A stretch of DNA of 40,126 nucleotides from JBFWNG01 sp050251195 (GCA_050251195.1 JBFWNG010000022.1:1-40126); one strand, 5' to 3'; positions 17,462 through 25,805 are shown, counted from the first letter of the stretch. Translations and numbers: made by a program. The notes: generated from the letters alone by a model not told the origin.

Positions 17462-18391
17462 CTAAAGAACTGGAAATGTTCTTACCTTAAAATCACCTTC
17501 ATTAGCGGTATCTTGTGCAGCGAAGTCTTGCCGTATGTTTCTATCCGAGAACTGTCTTATCACTTCACCGGCAATATATTGGGCATTCATAACGATTTCT
17601 CCGATTTGCTGCCTAGTATAGTCTTTTACTTCATAACGCCTAGTTATTACGTTAGGTAAGCGTTTACAGACAGCCTGAACAAGTGCTCCATCCATTTGTG
17701 GATATAGGGTAGAAACCTCTTCAGAAAGCTTTTGGAGGTTATGGCCATATTTGTTTTTCAGGTCATTATCAGACACATTTTTGGCCGCTAAGGCCCCTTT
17801 CAGGATCAGCTCGATAGAATAAAGGCTGCTTTGAATCGCTGTGTATTTATCGAAAGAACCAAGAACCGTGGCGGAGGCTCCTTGTAACTGTTGTTTCCCC
17901 AGAAAGAAGAATTCTGTGACTCTATCCGGTTGAGATTCTTGTCCTTCGATATCGTCTAATCCATAAGCAAAATCGAACAAATCAAAAAACTGATCATAGA
18001 ATCGCTTACCCGCATCCCGATTGCTAAACATCCATTCTGTCAGTCTACCATTGACTTTTGGTAATACGTCTTTAGGGCCAACTGCCGGACTGCCATATAT
18101 TAGCGGAATCTTGATTTCCAGGAAAACATCCCTGAAAAGACAGCAACCAACGTGAACAGGAGGCCCTATTAAATCTTGAGGCCGATACAAATCCTCATAA
18201 ATCTTATGAACGGCATCAACCAGTATAGAATTTCTCTGTCCAATTACAAAGCTGATTCCAAGCTTGTCCGCTATGTATTGACAGGCTCCTATCGGTCTTT
18301 GGTGCGGTTCTATGCCCTGCTCAATGAGCTTGTTATCCGCTTCAATAACCAGTTCATATAGATTTACGTCTATCATTGTCTGTGAGGGCAT
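17462..18391 (-). CDS. uncharacterised protein with HEPN-like C-terminal region
   Basis: 309 residues, not recognised as a named family. Residues about 185-235 (SLYSIELILKGALAAKNVSDN...GHNLQKLSEEV) resemble HEPN helices (S-x-E-x-x-LK and GH-x-L-x-x-L). No catalytic R-x4-6-H is obvious, so it may be a non-catalytic partner. The start is uncertain: ATG 18391 has AGAGG directly abutting it, whereas ATG 18376 has GAGG about 15 bp upstream. It converges with the Apea-HEPN gene, which suggests a two-protein locus. Confidence 0.65.
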   Translation of the reverse strand: MPSQTMIDVNLYELVIEADNKLIEQGIEPHQRPIGACQYIADKLGISFVIGQRNSILVDAVHKIYEDLYRPQDLIGPPVHVGCCLFRDVFLEIKIPLIYGSPAVGPKDVLPKVNGRLTEWMFSNRDAGKRFYDQFFDLFDFAYGLDDIEGQESQPDRVTEFFFLGKQQLQGASATVLGSFDKYTAIQSSLYSIELILKGALAAKNVSDNDLKNKYGHNLQKLSEEVSTLYPQMDGALVQAVCKRLPNVITRRYEVKDYTRQQIGEIVMNAQYIAGEVIRQFSDRNIRQDFAAQDTANEGDFKVRTFPVL

Positions 18392-18421
18392 CCTCTATTC
18401 GATCTTTGATTGATTCAAAGA

Positions 18422-18607
18422 CTATTCTATCGTAACAGGCTTAGGATGTTTGACGGTCTTTTTAGAAGGGCCATATAAAGTTGAAATCACTGAAACCAGA
18501 ACGATTTCCATAGGATGATCTACTGGGAGACCGCTCCCTGCCATTAGCAGTAACAATATAAACGTCAATTTATGCTGCAATGCATTGAGTACAACATAAG
18601 GCATCAT
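18422..18607 (-). CDS. possible small membrane protein
   Basis: 61 codons with one strong hydrophobic stretch (LTFILLLLMAG) and a second (EIVLVSVISTLY), then a basic tail. No convincing ribosome binding site precedes ATG 18607. It lies between the HEPN-like gene and the ars promoter. It could be a real small membrane protein or a transporter fragment. Confidence 0.3.
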   Translation of the reverse strand: MMPYVVLNALQHKLTFILLLLMAGSGLPVDHPMEIVLVSVISTLYGPSKKTVKHPKPVTIE

Positions 18608-18657
18608 GGCCTGGTTTTATGAAAACCTAATCCGGCGGTCGGTTTTCAAGGGAGGGC

Positions 18658-18703
18658 TTTACAAACTCAAAAGGATGGATAATAATTCGACATATGGCGA
18701 ATT
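18658..18703 (+). promoter_or_regulatory. ars operon promoter with ArsR operator
   Basis: -35 TTTACA (18658-18663), exactly 17 bp, then -10 AATAAT (18681-18686). The inverted repeat AATTCG-N8-CGAATT (18684-18703) overlaps the -10 and the expected start point. ArsR repressors bind such imperfect dyads over the promoter and release DNA when As(III) binds. The arsR gene starts 6 bp later. Confidence 0.75.
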
Positions 18704-18709
18704 AAAGTA

Positions 18710-19093
18710 ATGAGGTTTTATCTCTTGCGCGAGTTCATGAATGTCGTGAAAGCCTTGGCTGAAGAGAACCGGGTTCGCATCCTGTGCCTGCTTCGGGAGC
18801 ATGACCTGTGCGTGTGCCAGATTATCGAAGTGCTGGAACTGGCCCCCTCGACGGTGAGTAAGCATCTCTCTATCCTGCATCAGGCTCGATTGATCGATTC
18901 CGAAAAAAAGGGCCGCTGGGTGTATTACTCGCTGGCCTGCGGGGATGTCCCCTCAGAAGTTTGTGTGGCATGCCAATGGATTTTTGATTCCCTTACAGAC
19001 GAACCCAAGATTAAGGCCGATGCCAAAAAACTGAAACAAGTGATGAAGCTAGACCCGGAAGAATTATGCAAAGTACAGGCGGGCAGATGTTAG
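18710..19093 (+). CDS. arsR: ArsR family arsenic-responsive repressor
   Basis: 127 residues with the ArsR winged helix: VVKALAEENRVRILCLL, then the As(III) site DLCVCQII (C-x-C in helix 3 region) and recognition helix APSTVSKHLSILHQARLI. Two more cysteines follow (CVACQWIF). It represses the ars operon and is released by arsenite. ATG 18710 fits the family length; ATG 18737 is an internal alternative. The promoter and dyad lie directly upstream. It overlaps arsC by 7 bp. Confidence 0.94.
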   Translation: MRFYLLREFMNVVKALAEENRVRILCLLREHDLCVCQIIEVLELAPSTVSKHLSILHQARLIDSEKKGRWVYYSLACGDVPSEVCVACQWIFDSLTDEPKIKADAKKLKQVMKLDPEELCKVQAGRC

Positions 19094-19542
19094 ACAATAA
19101 GCTTAAAATTCTGTTTTTGTGTACCGGCAATTCCTGCCGAAGCCAGATGGCAGAAGGCTGGGCACGGCATCTCAAAGGGGACGTGCTGGATGTCTATTCC
19201 GCCGGTATTGAAACTCACGGGTTAAATCCGAACGCTGTTCACGTCATGCAAGAAGCCGGGGTGGATATTTTCAGCCATCGTTCCAAGCATGTGGATGAAC
19301 TAAAAGACATTTCTTTTGATGCAGTAGTGACGGTCTGTGATAGTGCCAGCGAGAGTTGTCCCTTGTTTCCTGGAAAAACAAAGGTAGTTCATCATGGATT
19401 TGATGATCCTCCCAAGCTGGCCAAAGGATTATCTGGGGAAGATGCCTTGAACATTTACCGTCGGGTTCGAGATGAGATCCGAAAGTTTGTGGAAACCTTG
19501 CCTCAAAGCCTGAATTTGGGAAATAAAGAAAGGAACGGTTAG
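19087..19542 (+). CDS. arsC: arsenate reductase, thioredoxin-coupled
   Basis: About 151 residues of the low-molecular-weight phosphatase type. The P-loop FLCTGNSCRSQMAEGW contains the catalytic cysteine. A second conserved pair lies in VTVCDSASESCP, the usual relay cysteines of the thioredoxin-dependent ArsC class. It reduces arsenate to arsenite in the cytoplasm for export by Acr3. ATG 19087 gives the family-like start LDNKLKILFLC; an upstream ATG at 19066 with GGAAG is possible. It overlaps arsR. Confidence 0.94.
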   Translation: MLDNKLKILFLCTGNSCRSQMAEGWARHLKGDVLDVYSAGIETHGLNPNAVHVMQEAGVDIFSHRSKHVDELKDISFDAVVTVCDSASESCPLFPGKTKVVHHGFDDPPKLAKGLSGEDALNIYRRVRDEIRKFVETLPQSLNLGNKERNG

Positions 19543-19545
19543 ATC

Positions 19546-20052
19546 ATGCAAAGTCGTGTTCATATCAACATTCCGGTATCTAATCTGGAACAATCCGTTG
19601 CGTTTTACAGCAAGCTCTTTAATGTTGAGCCAAGCAAACGGAAATCGGATTATGCCAATTTCCGTTTGGAAAACCCGGCGTTGCATTTGGCCTTGGTGCT
19701 TCGTTCTGATTACACCGGCAAAGATCCCGCCTTTGATTTTGATCAACACTTTGGCATTGAACTCTTTGATGAGGAGGCACTAAGCACCTGGAAAGAGCGG
19801 GTCAAAACATCCGGCATTCTGCCCCATCTGGAAGAAGACAATGTGACATGTTGCTATGCCGTGGCCAATAAATTCTGGATGCAAGACCCGGACGGGAATG
19901 AATGGGAGTTCTGGGTGCGTACCGATGACGAGGGCGAAACACTCTACCGCGCTTCTGCTGAAGGTGAAAGCGCTTGTTGCACACCCAAGCAAGAGGCCAA
20001 AGAAGAAGCCTGTTGTGTTCCAACAGTGCCTAGTGCGAGTGGTTGCTGTTAA
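19546..20052 (+). CDS. arsI: ArsI-type C-As lyase (glyoxalase fold)
   Basis: 168 residues of the vicinal-oxygen-chelate fold: VHINIPVSNLEQSVAFYSKLF at the start, FGIELFD in the middle and MQDPDGNEWEFWV at the end of the second repeat. Vicinal cysteines 102-103 (NVTCCYAV) match the trivalent organoarsenical site of ArsI, which cleaves the carbon-arsenic bond of methylarsenite using Fe(II) and oxygen. The tail carries three CC pairs (ACCTPK, ACCVPT, SGCC). It is 4 bp after arsC, with the operon continuing downstream. Confidence 0.88.
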   Translation: MQSRVHINIPVSNLEQSVAFYSKLFNVEPSKRKSDYANFRLENPALHLALVLRSDYTGKDPAFDFDQHFGIELFDEEALSTWKERVKTSGILPHLEEDNVTCCYAVANKFWMQDPDGNEWEFWVRTDDEGETLYRASAEGESACCTPKQEAKEEACCVPTVPSASGCC

Positions 20053-20062
20053 GGATTAACCG

Positions 20063-20722
20063 ATGGAAACGGATACTTGTTGTAATAGTCGTTGTGATAC
20101 CGGCCAGACCGCCAATCTCAAGCCCCTGAAGATTGGTATTGCCTTGGTTGCCTTCACTATTCTCTATAACGTCCTGGAATCTGTTATTGCATTATTTTCA
20201 GGGTATCAGGCAGAAAGCATTGCACTGGTTGGTTTTGGCTTTGATAGCCTGATTGAAGTTTCAGCGGCTGTTTTGGTTCTTTGGCGCTTAATGCTGCAAC
20301 TGAGACAGGCCAGTGACGAACGAGTTGAACAGGCGGAAACCGGAGTTCATCGGTTTGTGGGGGTGACGTTTTTTGCGTTATCACTCTATATCCTCTTTGA
20401 TGCGGGCATGTTACTCCTGCATCAGGAGGCACCCAAAGAGAGCCTGATTGGTATTATTATGGCTATTGTTTCTTTGATTATTATGCCGGTTTTGGCCTGG
20501 GGGAAAATCAAGGTTGCAAAAGCAATCAACAGTGCTTCACTGGCGGCGGAAGCAAAAGAAACCATTGCCTGTTCGCTTTTATCTTTGATCTTATTGATGG
20601 GATTATCGGCAAATGCCTTATGGGGATGGTGGTGGGCCGACCCGGTGGCTGGGCTTGCCATGATTCCCTGGTTGATTAAAGAAGGCATTGTAGGAATCAA
20701 AGGAGAAGTCTGTTGTGGCTAA
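20063..20722 (+). CDS. CDF-like cation transporter in ars operon
   Basis: 219 residues with five to six hydrophobic segments and a cation-diffusion-facilitator-like layout (GYQAESIALVGFGFDSLIEVSAAVLVLW; ADPVAGLAMIPWLIKEG). It is shorter than usual CDF proteins and lacks the cytoplasmic C-terminal domain. The N-terminus (TCCNSRC) and C-terminus (CCG) are cysteine-rich, like the ArsI tail, which suggests metalloid binding. AAGGATTAACCG precedes the ATG. It overlaps acr3 by 8 bp. Substrate is not known; its operon suggests arsenic or an accessory metal. Confidence 0.82.
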   Translation: METDTCCNSRCDTGQTANLKPLKIGIALVAFTILYNVLESVIALFSGYQAESIALVGFGFDSLIEVSAAVLVLWRLMLQLRQASDERVEQAETGVHRFVGVTFFALSLYILFDAGMLLLHQEAPKESLIGIIMAIVSLIIMPVLAWGKIKVAKAINSASLAAEAKETIACSLLSLILLMGLSANALWGWWWADPVAGLAMIPWLIKEGIVGIKGEVCCG

Positions 20723-21800
20723 CGTGTCAGATACCCCCGATATTTCAATATACCGGTTGTCATTTCTGGATCGGTATCTCACTCTCTGGATTTTTCTGGC
20801 AATGGCGTTGGGCGTGGGGATTGGGGCATTAGCTCCAAATGTCGAGCAGTTTTGGAATCAATTCCAGGTGGGCACCACTAATATTCCCATCGCCATTGGC
20901 TTGATTCTCATGATGTATCCGCCCTTGGCCAAGGTGAAATACGAGGAACTGGGCCGGGTCTTCAAGAATTGGAAAATTCTGGGTATCTCCCTGGTTCAAA
21001 ACTGGATCGTCGGCCCGGTGTTGATGTTTCTGTTGGCTATCGCATTTCTGTCAAATCAGCCGGAATATATGGTCGGCCTCATTATGATTGGCCTTGCCCG
21101 GTGTATTGCAATGGTGATTGTCTGGAATGATTTGGCCAAGGGTGATCCCGAATATGCCGCCGGATTGGTGGCGTTGAATAGTATTTTTCAGGTGCTGTTT
21201 TACAGCGTGTATGCCTGGTTCTTTATTACCTGGCTGCCGCCTAAAATCGGCCTGGATGGGGCCTTGGTCGATATCAGCATGCAACAAATCGCCGAAAGCG
21301 TGTTTATTTACCTGGGTATTCCATTTATTGCCGGGATGATTACACGCTTTACTCTGGTCAAAGCCAAGGGCAAGGCTTGGTATCAAGATCAGTTTATTCC
21401 CCAAATTAGCCCCATAACGCTCATTGCTTTGCTGTTCACCATTGTGGTGATGTTTAGCCTCAAGGGAAATTTAATTGTTCAAATCCCGATGGATGTGGTT
21501 CAGATTGCAATTCCGCTTCTTATCTATTTTGTCGTGATGTTCCTGGTCACATTCTGGATGGCTTACAAGCTGGGAGCCGATTACTCCAAGTCAGCATCAC
21601 TGTCTTTTACAGCAGCGGGAAATAACTTTGAACTGGCCATTGCAGTCGCCGTGGCGGTTTTTGGGATTCATTCCGGGGCCGCTTTTGCCGCAGTTATTGG
21701 CCCCTTGATTGAAGTGCCCGCATTGATCGGCTTGGTCAACGTGGCTTTTTGGATTCAACGCCGGTTTTACGGGAATGTCTTGATGGCGGAATCGACGTAA
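20715..21800 (+). CDS. acr3: Acr3 arsenite efflux permease
   Basis: 361 residues with ten hydrophobic segments, matching Acr3/ArsB3: LSFLDRYLTLWIFLAMALGVGIG, MMYPPLAKVKYEEL, GLARCIAMVIVWNDLAKGD (with the conserved Cys of the transport site) and FTAAGNNFELAIAVAVAVFG. It exports As(III) across the inner membrane using the proton-motive force. The GTG start at 20715 has AGGAGAAG nine bases upstream. It is the export step of this operon, after arsenate reduction by ArsC and demethylation by ArsI. Confidence 0.95.
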   Translation: MANVSDTPDISIYRLSFLDRYLTLWIFLAMALGVGIGALAPNVEQFWNQFQVGTTNIPIAIGLILMMYPPLAKVKYEELGRVFKNWKILGISLVQNWIVGPVLMFLLAIAFLSNQPEYMVGLIMIGLARCIAMVIVWNDLAKGDPEYAAGLVALNSIFQVLFYSVYAWFFITWLPPKIGLDGALVDISMQQIAESVFIYLGIPFIAGMITRFTLVKAKGKAWYQDQFIPQISPITLIALLFTIVVMFSLKGNLIVQIPMDVVQIAIPLLIYFVVMFLVTFWMAYKLGADYSKSASLSFTAAGNNFELAIAVAVAVFGIHSGAAFAAVIGPLIEVPALIGLVNVAFWIQRRFYGNVLMAEST

Positions 21801-21806
21801 AATGGA

Positions 21807-22208
21807 ATGATGAAACTACGCCAACTCATTGAAAGTAACGCATCCAGGGCAACGATCCTCATCCGCCTGATAGTGGGGACTGTATTTTTGTTGGAAGGCA
21901 TCCAAAAGTTTCTATTCTCGGATACTTTGGGTGTGGGCCGCTTTGCCAAGATCGGATTACCAAACCCGGAGTTCCTGGGATACTTTGTTGGCAGTTTTGA
22001 AATGGTATGCGGGGCTTTAATATTACTGGGACTGTTGACCCGGCTTGCGTCGATTCCGCTGATTATCATTATGCTGGTTGCCATTACTACCACCAAAGTG
22101 CCCATTCTCTTGAATGAAGGCTTTTGGAAAATGGCGCATGAAGCCCGGACAGACTGGTCAATGCTGTTAGGGTCATTGTTCTTGTTGATTATGGGCGCAG
22201 GGGCTTAG
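21807..22208 (+). CDS. DoxX family membrane protein
   Basis: 133 residues with four hydrophobic segments and the DoxX pattern LIRLIVGTVFLLEGIQKFLF, then GSFEMVCGALILLGLLTRLA. DoxX-like proteins are small quinone- or redox-linked membrane proteins. They often sit in metal or sulfur stress operons. It is 6 bp after acr3. Its contribution to arsenic resistance is unclear. Confidence 0.87.
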   Translation: MMKLRQLIESNASRATILIRLIVGTVFLLEGIQKFLFSDTLGVGRFAKIGLPNPEFLGYFVGSFEMVCGALILLGLLTRLASIPLIIIMLVAITTTKVPILLNEGFWKMAHEARTDWSMLLGSLFLLIMGAGA

Positions 22209-22243
22209 TCTGTAGATGCTTGTTTAAGCAAGAGAGTGAAATA

Positions 22244-23032
22244 GTGGAATATATTGCGGTCGTTTTAGTCACGATTATCGTCTCTTCCCTAACCTTCTTA
22301 TCGGGCTTTGGTCTAGGCACCCTGTTATTACCCGTCTTTATCGCTTTTTTCCCGATTGATATTGCAATAGCCTCGACGGCGATTGTGCATCTGGCCAATA
22401 ATGTTTTTAAGGCATTTCTCGCGGGTAAAAAAGCAGATATCAACGTACTTTGGAAGTTTTCCATTCCGGCAGCCCTTCTTGCTATTATCGGGGCGTTTCT
22501 GTTGAATCAATTGAGCGGCATCCCGACACTGCATAGTTATCAAATAGCAGACCACACATTTTCTATCGCTCCGGTAAAATTGTTGGTGGCCGTGATTATG
22601 CTAATCTTCTCGATTATCGAATTTTTACCGACTACAAAAAACCTGGCTTTTGATCCTAAGCTGATTCCAATAGGGGGAGCTATATCTGGCTTCTTTGGCG
22701 GATTAACTGGCCATCAAGGAGCGTTAAGAGCAGCATTCTTGGTGCGCTTAGGATTAGACAAAGAAACATTTATTGGCACAACGATATTATCTTCAATCGT
22801 GATTGATGTCTCTCGTTTGGTGGTGTATGGCGCAACCTTTTTTACCAAAGATTTCAGAACCTTGCTTGACCAAGGCCAAGCCGGTGTGATCGTGACAGGG
22901 GTTATAGCCGCTTTTATTGGCGCGGTTTTGGGATATTTCTTTGTCAAGAAAGTAACCCTGGAGTTTATTCACAAGGTGATCGGCATACTCCTCGTTTTCT
23001 ATTCGATTGCTTTAGGAGCTGGCCTCATATAG
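22244..23032 (+). CDS. TSUP family (TauE/SafE) transporter
   Basis: About 262 residues, eight or so hydrophobic segments, with the TSUP repeats (FLSGFGLGTLLLPVF near the start; GGAISGFFGGLTGHQGALRAAF in the middle). The family exports sulfite, sulfonates or other organic anions. I prefer GTG 22244 with AGAGAG upstream; a TTG at 22220 would add eight residues. It is the last gene of the ars run, and no clear terminator follows before the palindrome at 23088. Confidence 0.87.
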   Translation: MEYIAVVLVTIIVSSLTFLSGFGLGTLLLPVFIAFFPIDIAIASTAIVHLANNVFKAFLAGKKADINVLWKFSIPAALLAIIGAFLLNQLSGIPTLHSYQIADHTFSIAPVKLLVAVIMLIFSIIEFLPTTKNLAFDPKLIPIGGAISGFFGGLTGHQGALRAAFLVRLGLDKETFIGTTILSSIVIDVSRLVVYGATFFTKDFRTLLDQGQAGVIVTGVIAAFIGAVLGYFFVKKVTLEFIHKVIGILLVFYSIALGAGLI

Positions 23033-23087
23033 AGGATAAAATATCCGACAGTAAAACAGGTAGCTACTGCCAAAAGGTGGATTGGAA

Positions 23088-23116
23088 CTAACAATATCAG
23101 ATTCTGATATTGTTAG
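23088..23116. repeat. 29-bp perfect palindrome at the 3' end of the RNA polymerase gene
   Basis: CTAACAATATCAGA-T-TCTGATATTGTTAG, two perfect 14-bp arms around one base. It contains the 15-bp core TATCAGAWTCTGATA, which also lies just upstream of the same gene (25652-25666). It overlaps the stop codon of the RNA polymerase. No T-run or GC-rich stem, so it is not a standard terminator. Neither side has the GGAG start motif at the 16-bp distance, so it is not a promoter copy. A shared protein-binding site is the best guess. Confidence 0.75.
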
Positions 23117-25584
23117 GCGAAGAAAAAGGCGCTTTGCTTCACCGCCTCCAGATCCAGAGTGCCTTTTGCAGGTAATGGTGGAAGTCTTCGGGCATTTGCG
23201 TCAGACAAGAGGCTCAACAATTCGGCTCGAAACTTGTACAGCACATCGTCCTGGTACATCCGAACAAAGACCTCCCGAATACAACAGGCAGAGACTTCCG
23301 TGTCCGCCGCCAGCGTTCCGTAACTGTCATGGATTAGTGAAAATGAGTCTATACTGTATTCACCGGCCAGATTGATATAGAGATGCAGAGCCGCCGCGTC
23401 CATCGAGTGGACAAAGTTGGGGCTGATGCCATTGGCCTGACGGCGCTTATCAATGCTGTCCAATGTTTCCTGAATAGTTAGATGGACACCCCGGATCATA
23501 TTGCCACTCAATTTGGTCTTGATGCGACGGGTACGAACATCCCGGTAGGCTTGTTGAACTGGAAACCCGGAGGGCGAAGTCCAGTTAATAGGCAAGCCTT
23601 CCTTCCCGATAAGGGAAGCCGCCTTGCGGAGCCAGTCCATGACATCACGGGCGGCGACCACCACTTCCCCGATACTCTCCCAGACAAGCCCGGCCAGAAA
23701 ATCGCTGGCTTCAAAAATCCGATCCCGCTCCCCCTGTTGGAATGGATTTTTCCGGTCTCTCAATAGGTAACGAAGCTCATCCTCAATATACTGACGACAT
23801 GCATGGCGGGTGCCACCGTAAGGCAGGATCATCACCGGACGCTTGGTGATGGTTCGGGTCACACCCAGTGATAGCCAGCCTTCGGCTAAATCCCGTTTCG
23901 CAAGCGAGTGCCTCAGAATTTTGTCCAGCTTATCCGATGTCACGTCTGCCACCTGCTGGTAAATGTCTTGCGGCTGTTCAGACGGGATTAAATTGACAGC
24001 CCGCCCGCCGACTTCATCTCGGAGCATGGCGGAAAAGTGCTGCAAGCCGTTACAACTCCCGTCCAGTGCTACCGGCAGATGGGAAACGAAACCAAAGCCT
24101 TCTTTCAAGTATCCGGCCCACTCAAAACAGAAGGCCAAGAACTGCCAGGGCTTGCTGGCTTGCGTCCATTCAGTCGCTTCAAAGGGATTATCGGCAATGG
24201 CCAAAATGGTGAGGTTCATTTCATGAATGAACTGAACCCGCTCTTTCAGGCTCACCTTGTCATAGCCATAGACATTGGCCCCATGAATGGCCAACCACTT
24301 GGCCGCCGTCTCGTTACCGATGGGTTTGCCTTCGGAAAACGTCAGCAATGCTTTCGCCACATCCGGGCCTTGCGGGTTTAAGAAATGCGGGATGGCATAG
24401 ACCCGGCCCCGGAAGTCCAGACAGTAGGGAAAATAAATGCGGGCTTCTTTTTGGAATTTATTGGCCAGATAAATAATCTTGCTTACCAGCAACCGCTTGG
24501 AACGGTTAATCACATTGGTATTATGGAGATTGGCCGCTTCGCGTTTCCAGTCTTTGAAAATGGCCTGCTGTTCCAGGGTCATCGCTTTGGGTTTGAGTTC
24601 CGGTGGGAAGGGACACACACGGGGTTTACAATCATCCCTGGGTGGCAGATCCCCCATTTCCAGATCGTTCTCCCAAATGGTTTCCAAAACTTGTAGCACT
24701 GGTTGATTGATTTTCCAGGCTGTTTTCTGAACCCGATTGATCGCTTGATAGACCAAGGGCATCTCAATATGACTGAGTTCATCAAGATAGGCGCTGTTAT
24801 AGGTCTTCACCAGTTTGGAACGGTTTGCCATCACGCCGATATAGCCGCCGTCAAAAGGGGTTGTCCAATCCTTCGGTTCCACCACCATTGGAAAATGGGT
24901 GGGAGCCAGTATTTCACAACGAGTGTTTTCAATATCCAGCCATTCAAGCGTTTTAGGTGTTGCAGTCACATAGTAGCGTGTGTTTTTTCGCTCCCGAACC
25001 ACAATGATTTCTACAAGCTTGGTGGCGTTGATAAACAGGTCGATGAGGGTCTTGCCCAGTTGTAATTTGTTGTGGGTTTCCCAAGGTTCCCAGACAACAC
25101 CCGCCTTGCTCATGGAGTGAAGCAGTACGGTACGCTTGTACTCATACGAGGACTTCACCTTGACCCGGTTATAAACCGCCCTGTAATACTCTTCTTTTTC
25201 AGCGCTGTAAAATCGAAAGCGGACTTCATCCTCGATCAGTTCCCCAAGCTGGCAGGCCGCATGCGTCAAGGGTTGTTTGAGGGTGACACTATTCAGAATG
25301 GACTTGGCCGTTAAAAAGGCTAGAACTTCTGGCTCTAGTAGACTCATGTACCGGTAGGCAGCCGGTTTTTGGCCTTTACTGGAATACGCTACTTGATAGT
25401 AATCCTCGATGGCTTCTATCATCGGATTGATACTTCCCTTAAGCAGGCGAAGCCCTGCCTTGGTAGAGGTTTCCAAACGATTTTCCACAGCTTTGGATAA
25501 CTGGTTTCGGTAACGTGTGACTGTCATACCCAGCATCTCGGTTTCCAGTTGCAGTTGCTGATCCTGCTTGGATTGGGTTTTCAT
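23113..25584 (-). CDS. T7-like single-subunit DNA-directed RNA polymerase
   Basis: About 823 residues (T7 enzyme 883). All signature regions are present in order: KPAAYRY and EDEVRFRFYS (N-terminal domain), LDFRGRVYA, motif A with Asp508 (LDGSCNGLQHFSAMLRDEV), motif B with Lys581 and Tyr589 (TRTITKRPVMILPYGG), motif C with His752-Asp753 (SLIHDSYGT), and the C-terminal PLPAKG...AFFFA foot. The two catalytic aspartates and the Lys/Tyr of the O-helix are intact, so it should be active. I start at ATG 25584 (MKTQSKQ), because an upstream ATG at 25647 would lie before the predicted start point at 25637. Three promoter-like repeats lie in tandem upstream, implying self-amplifying transcription. No other autographivirus genes accompany it. 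Confidence 0.96.
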   Translation of the reverse strand: MKTQSKQDQQLQLETEMLGMTVTRYRNQLSKAVENRLETSTKAGLRLLKGSINPMIEAIEDYYQVAYSSKGQKPAAYRYMSLLEPEVLAFLTAKSILNSVTLKQPLTHAACQLGELIEDEVRFRFYSAEKEEYYRAVYNRVKVKSSYEYKRTVLLHSMSKAGVVWEPWETHNKLQLGKTLIDLFINATKLVEIIVVRERKNTRYYVTATPKTLEWLDIENTRCEILAPTHFPMVVEPKDWTTPFDGGYIGVMANRSKLVKTYNSAYLDELSHIEMPLVYQAINRVQKTAWKINQPVLQVLETIWENDLEMGDLPPRDDCKPRVCPFPPELKPKAMTLEQQAIFKDWKREAANLHNTNVINRSKRLLVSKIIYLANKFQKEARIYFPYCLDFRGRVYAIPHFLNPQGPDVAKALLTFSEGKPIGNETAAKWLAIHGANVYGYDKVSLKERVQFIHEMNLTILAIADNPFEATEWTQASKPWQFLAFCFEWAGYLKEGFGFVSHLPVALDGSCNGLQHFSAMLRDEVGGRAVNLIPSEQPQDIYQQVADVTSDKLDKILRHSLAKRDLAEGWLSLGVTRTITKRPVMILPYGGTRHACRQYIEDELRYLLRDRKNPFQQGERDRIFEASDFLAGLVWESIGEVVVAARDVMDWLRKAASLIGKEGLPINWTSPSGFPVQQAYRDVRTRRIKTKLSGNMIRGVHLTIQETLDSIDKRRQANGISPNFVHSMDAAALHLYINLAGEYSIDSFSLIHDSYGTLAADTEVSACCIREVFVRMYQDDVLYKFRAELLSLLSDANARRLPPLPAKGTLDLEAVKQSAFFFA

Positions 25585-25633
25585 AATACATACCCCGCGA
25601 TTGGCTAACCTGGTAGAAACAGCCGTTCCTGCC

Positions 25634-25664
25634 CTCCTAGAGGACATCTGGTATCAGAATCTGA
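25634..25664 (-). promoter_or_regulatory. candidate T7-like promoter C (drives the RNA polymerase gene)
   Basis: Minus strand: palindrome TCAGATTCTGA, 16 bp, then GGAG with +1 at 25637. The last bases before +1 are CTCTA, compared with CTATA in T7 (-5 to -1). The palindrome here is extended to TATCAGA-A-TCTGATA. The polymerase start codon lies 53 bp downstream. The transcript would begin GGAGGGCAGGAACGGCT, which resembles the starts downstream of copies A and B. Confidence 0.7.
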
Positions 25665-25674
25665 TATAAGGGGC

Positions 25675-25718
25675 GTCCAAACGCTTCCCGCCAGAGGGAA
25701 GGCTTTTAAACTTTGGAC
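25675..25718 (-). ncRNA. structured leader or small RNA downstream of promoter A
   Basis: Nested inverted repeats: GTCCAAA (25675-25681) pairs with TTTGGAC (25712-25718), and inside it CTTCCC-GCCAGA-GGGAAG (25684-25701). Transcribed from candidate promoter A on the minus strand, it would lie about 60 bases into the RNA. No open frame covers it. It may be a regulatory leader, a small RNA or a processing site. Confidence 0.35.
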
Positions 25719-25774
25719 TTCCCACCCTTGCCCGCTTTACCGGTCTGTAAGCAGCCGAATTTAGCCGCTCTGCT

Positions 25775-25805
25775 CTCCAACAGTGCAACCTATTTCAGAA
25801 TCTGA
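25775..25805 (-). promoter_or_regulatory. candidate T7-like promoter A
   Basis: Minus strand: TCAGATTCTGA, 16 bp, GGAG, with +1 at 25778. The proximal part reads CACTGTT-GGAGA, very close to T7 CACTATA-GGGAGA. The repeat with copy B extends further, about 48 bp in total (25757-25805 against 25894-25941), including the early transcribed stretch GGAGRRCAGRRCGGCT. It lies 141 bp upstream of copy C and points at the RNA polymerase gene. Confidence 0.7.

Noticed and set aside
23088..23116. Palindrome as a rho-independent terminator
   Set aside because: AT-rich stem with a one-base loop and no T-run on either side.
25585..25647. Upstream start of the RNA polymerase at ATG 25647
   Set aside because: It would add 21 residues without similarity to the family and lies before the predicted transcription start at 25637; ATG 25584 fits better.
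25682..25708. CTTCCC-GCCAGA-GGGAAG-GCTTTT as a plus-strand terminator
   Set aside because: Short T-run and no plus-strand transcript to end; it fits better as part of the larger minus-strand structure.
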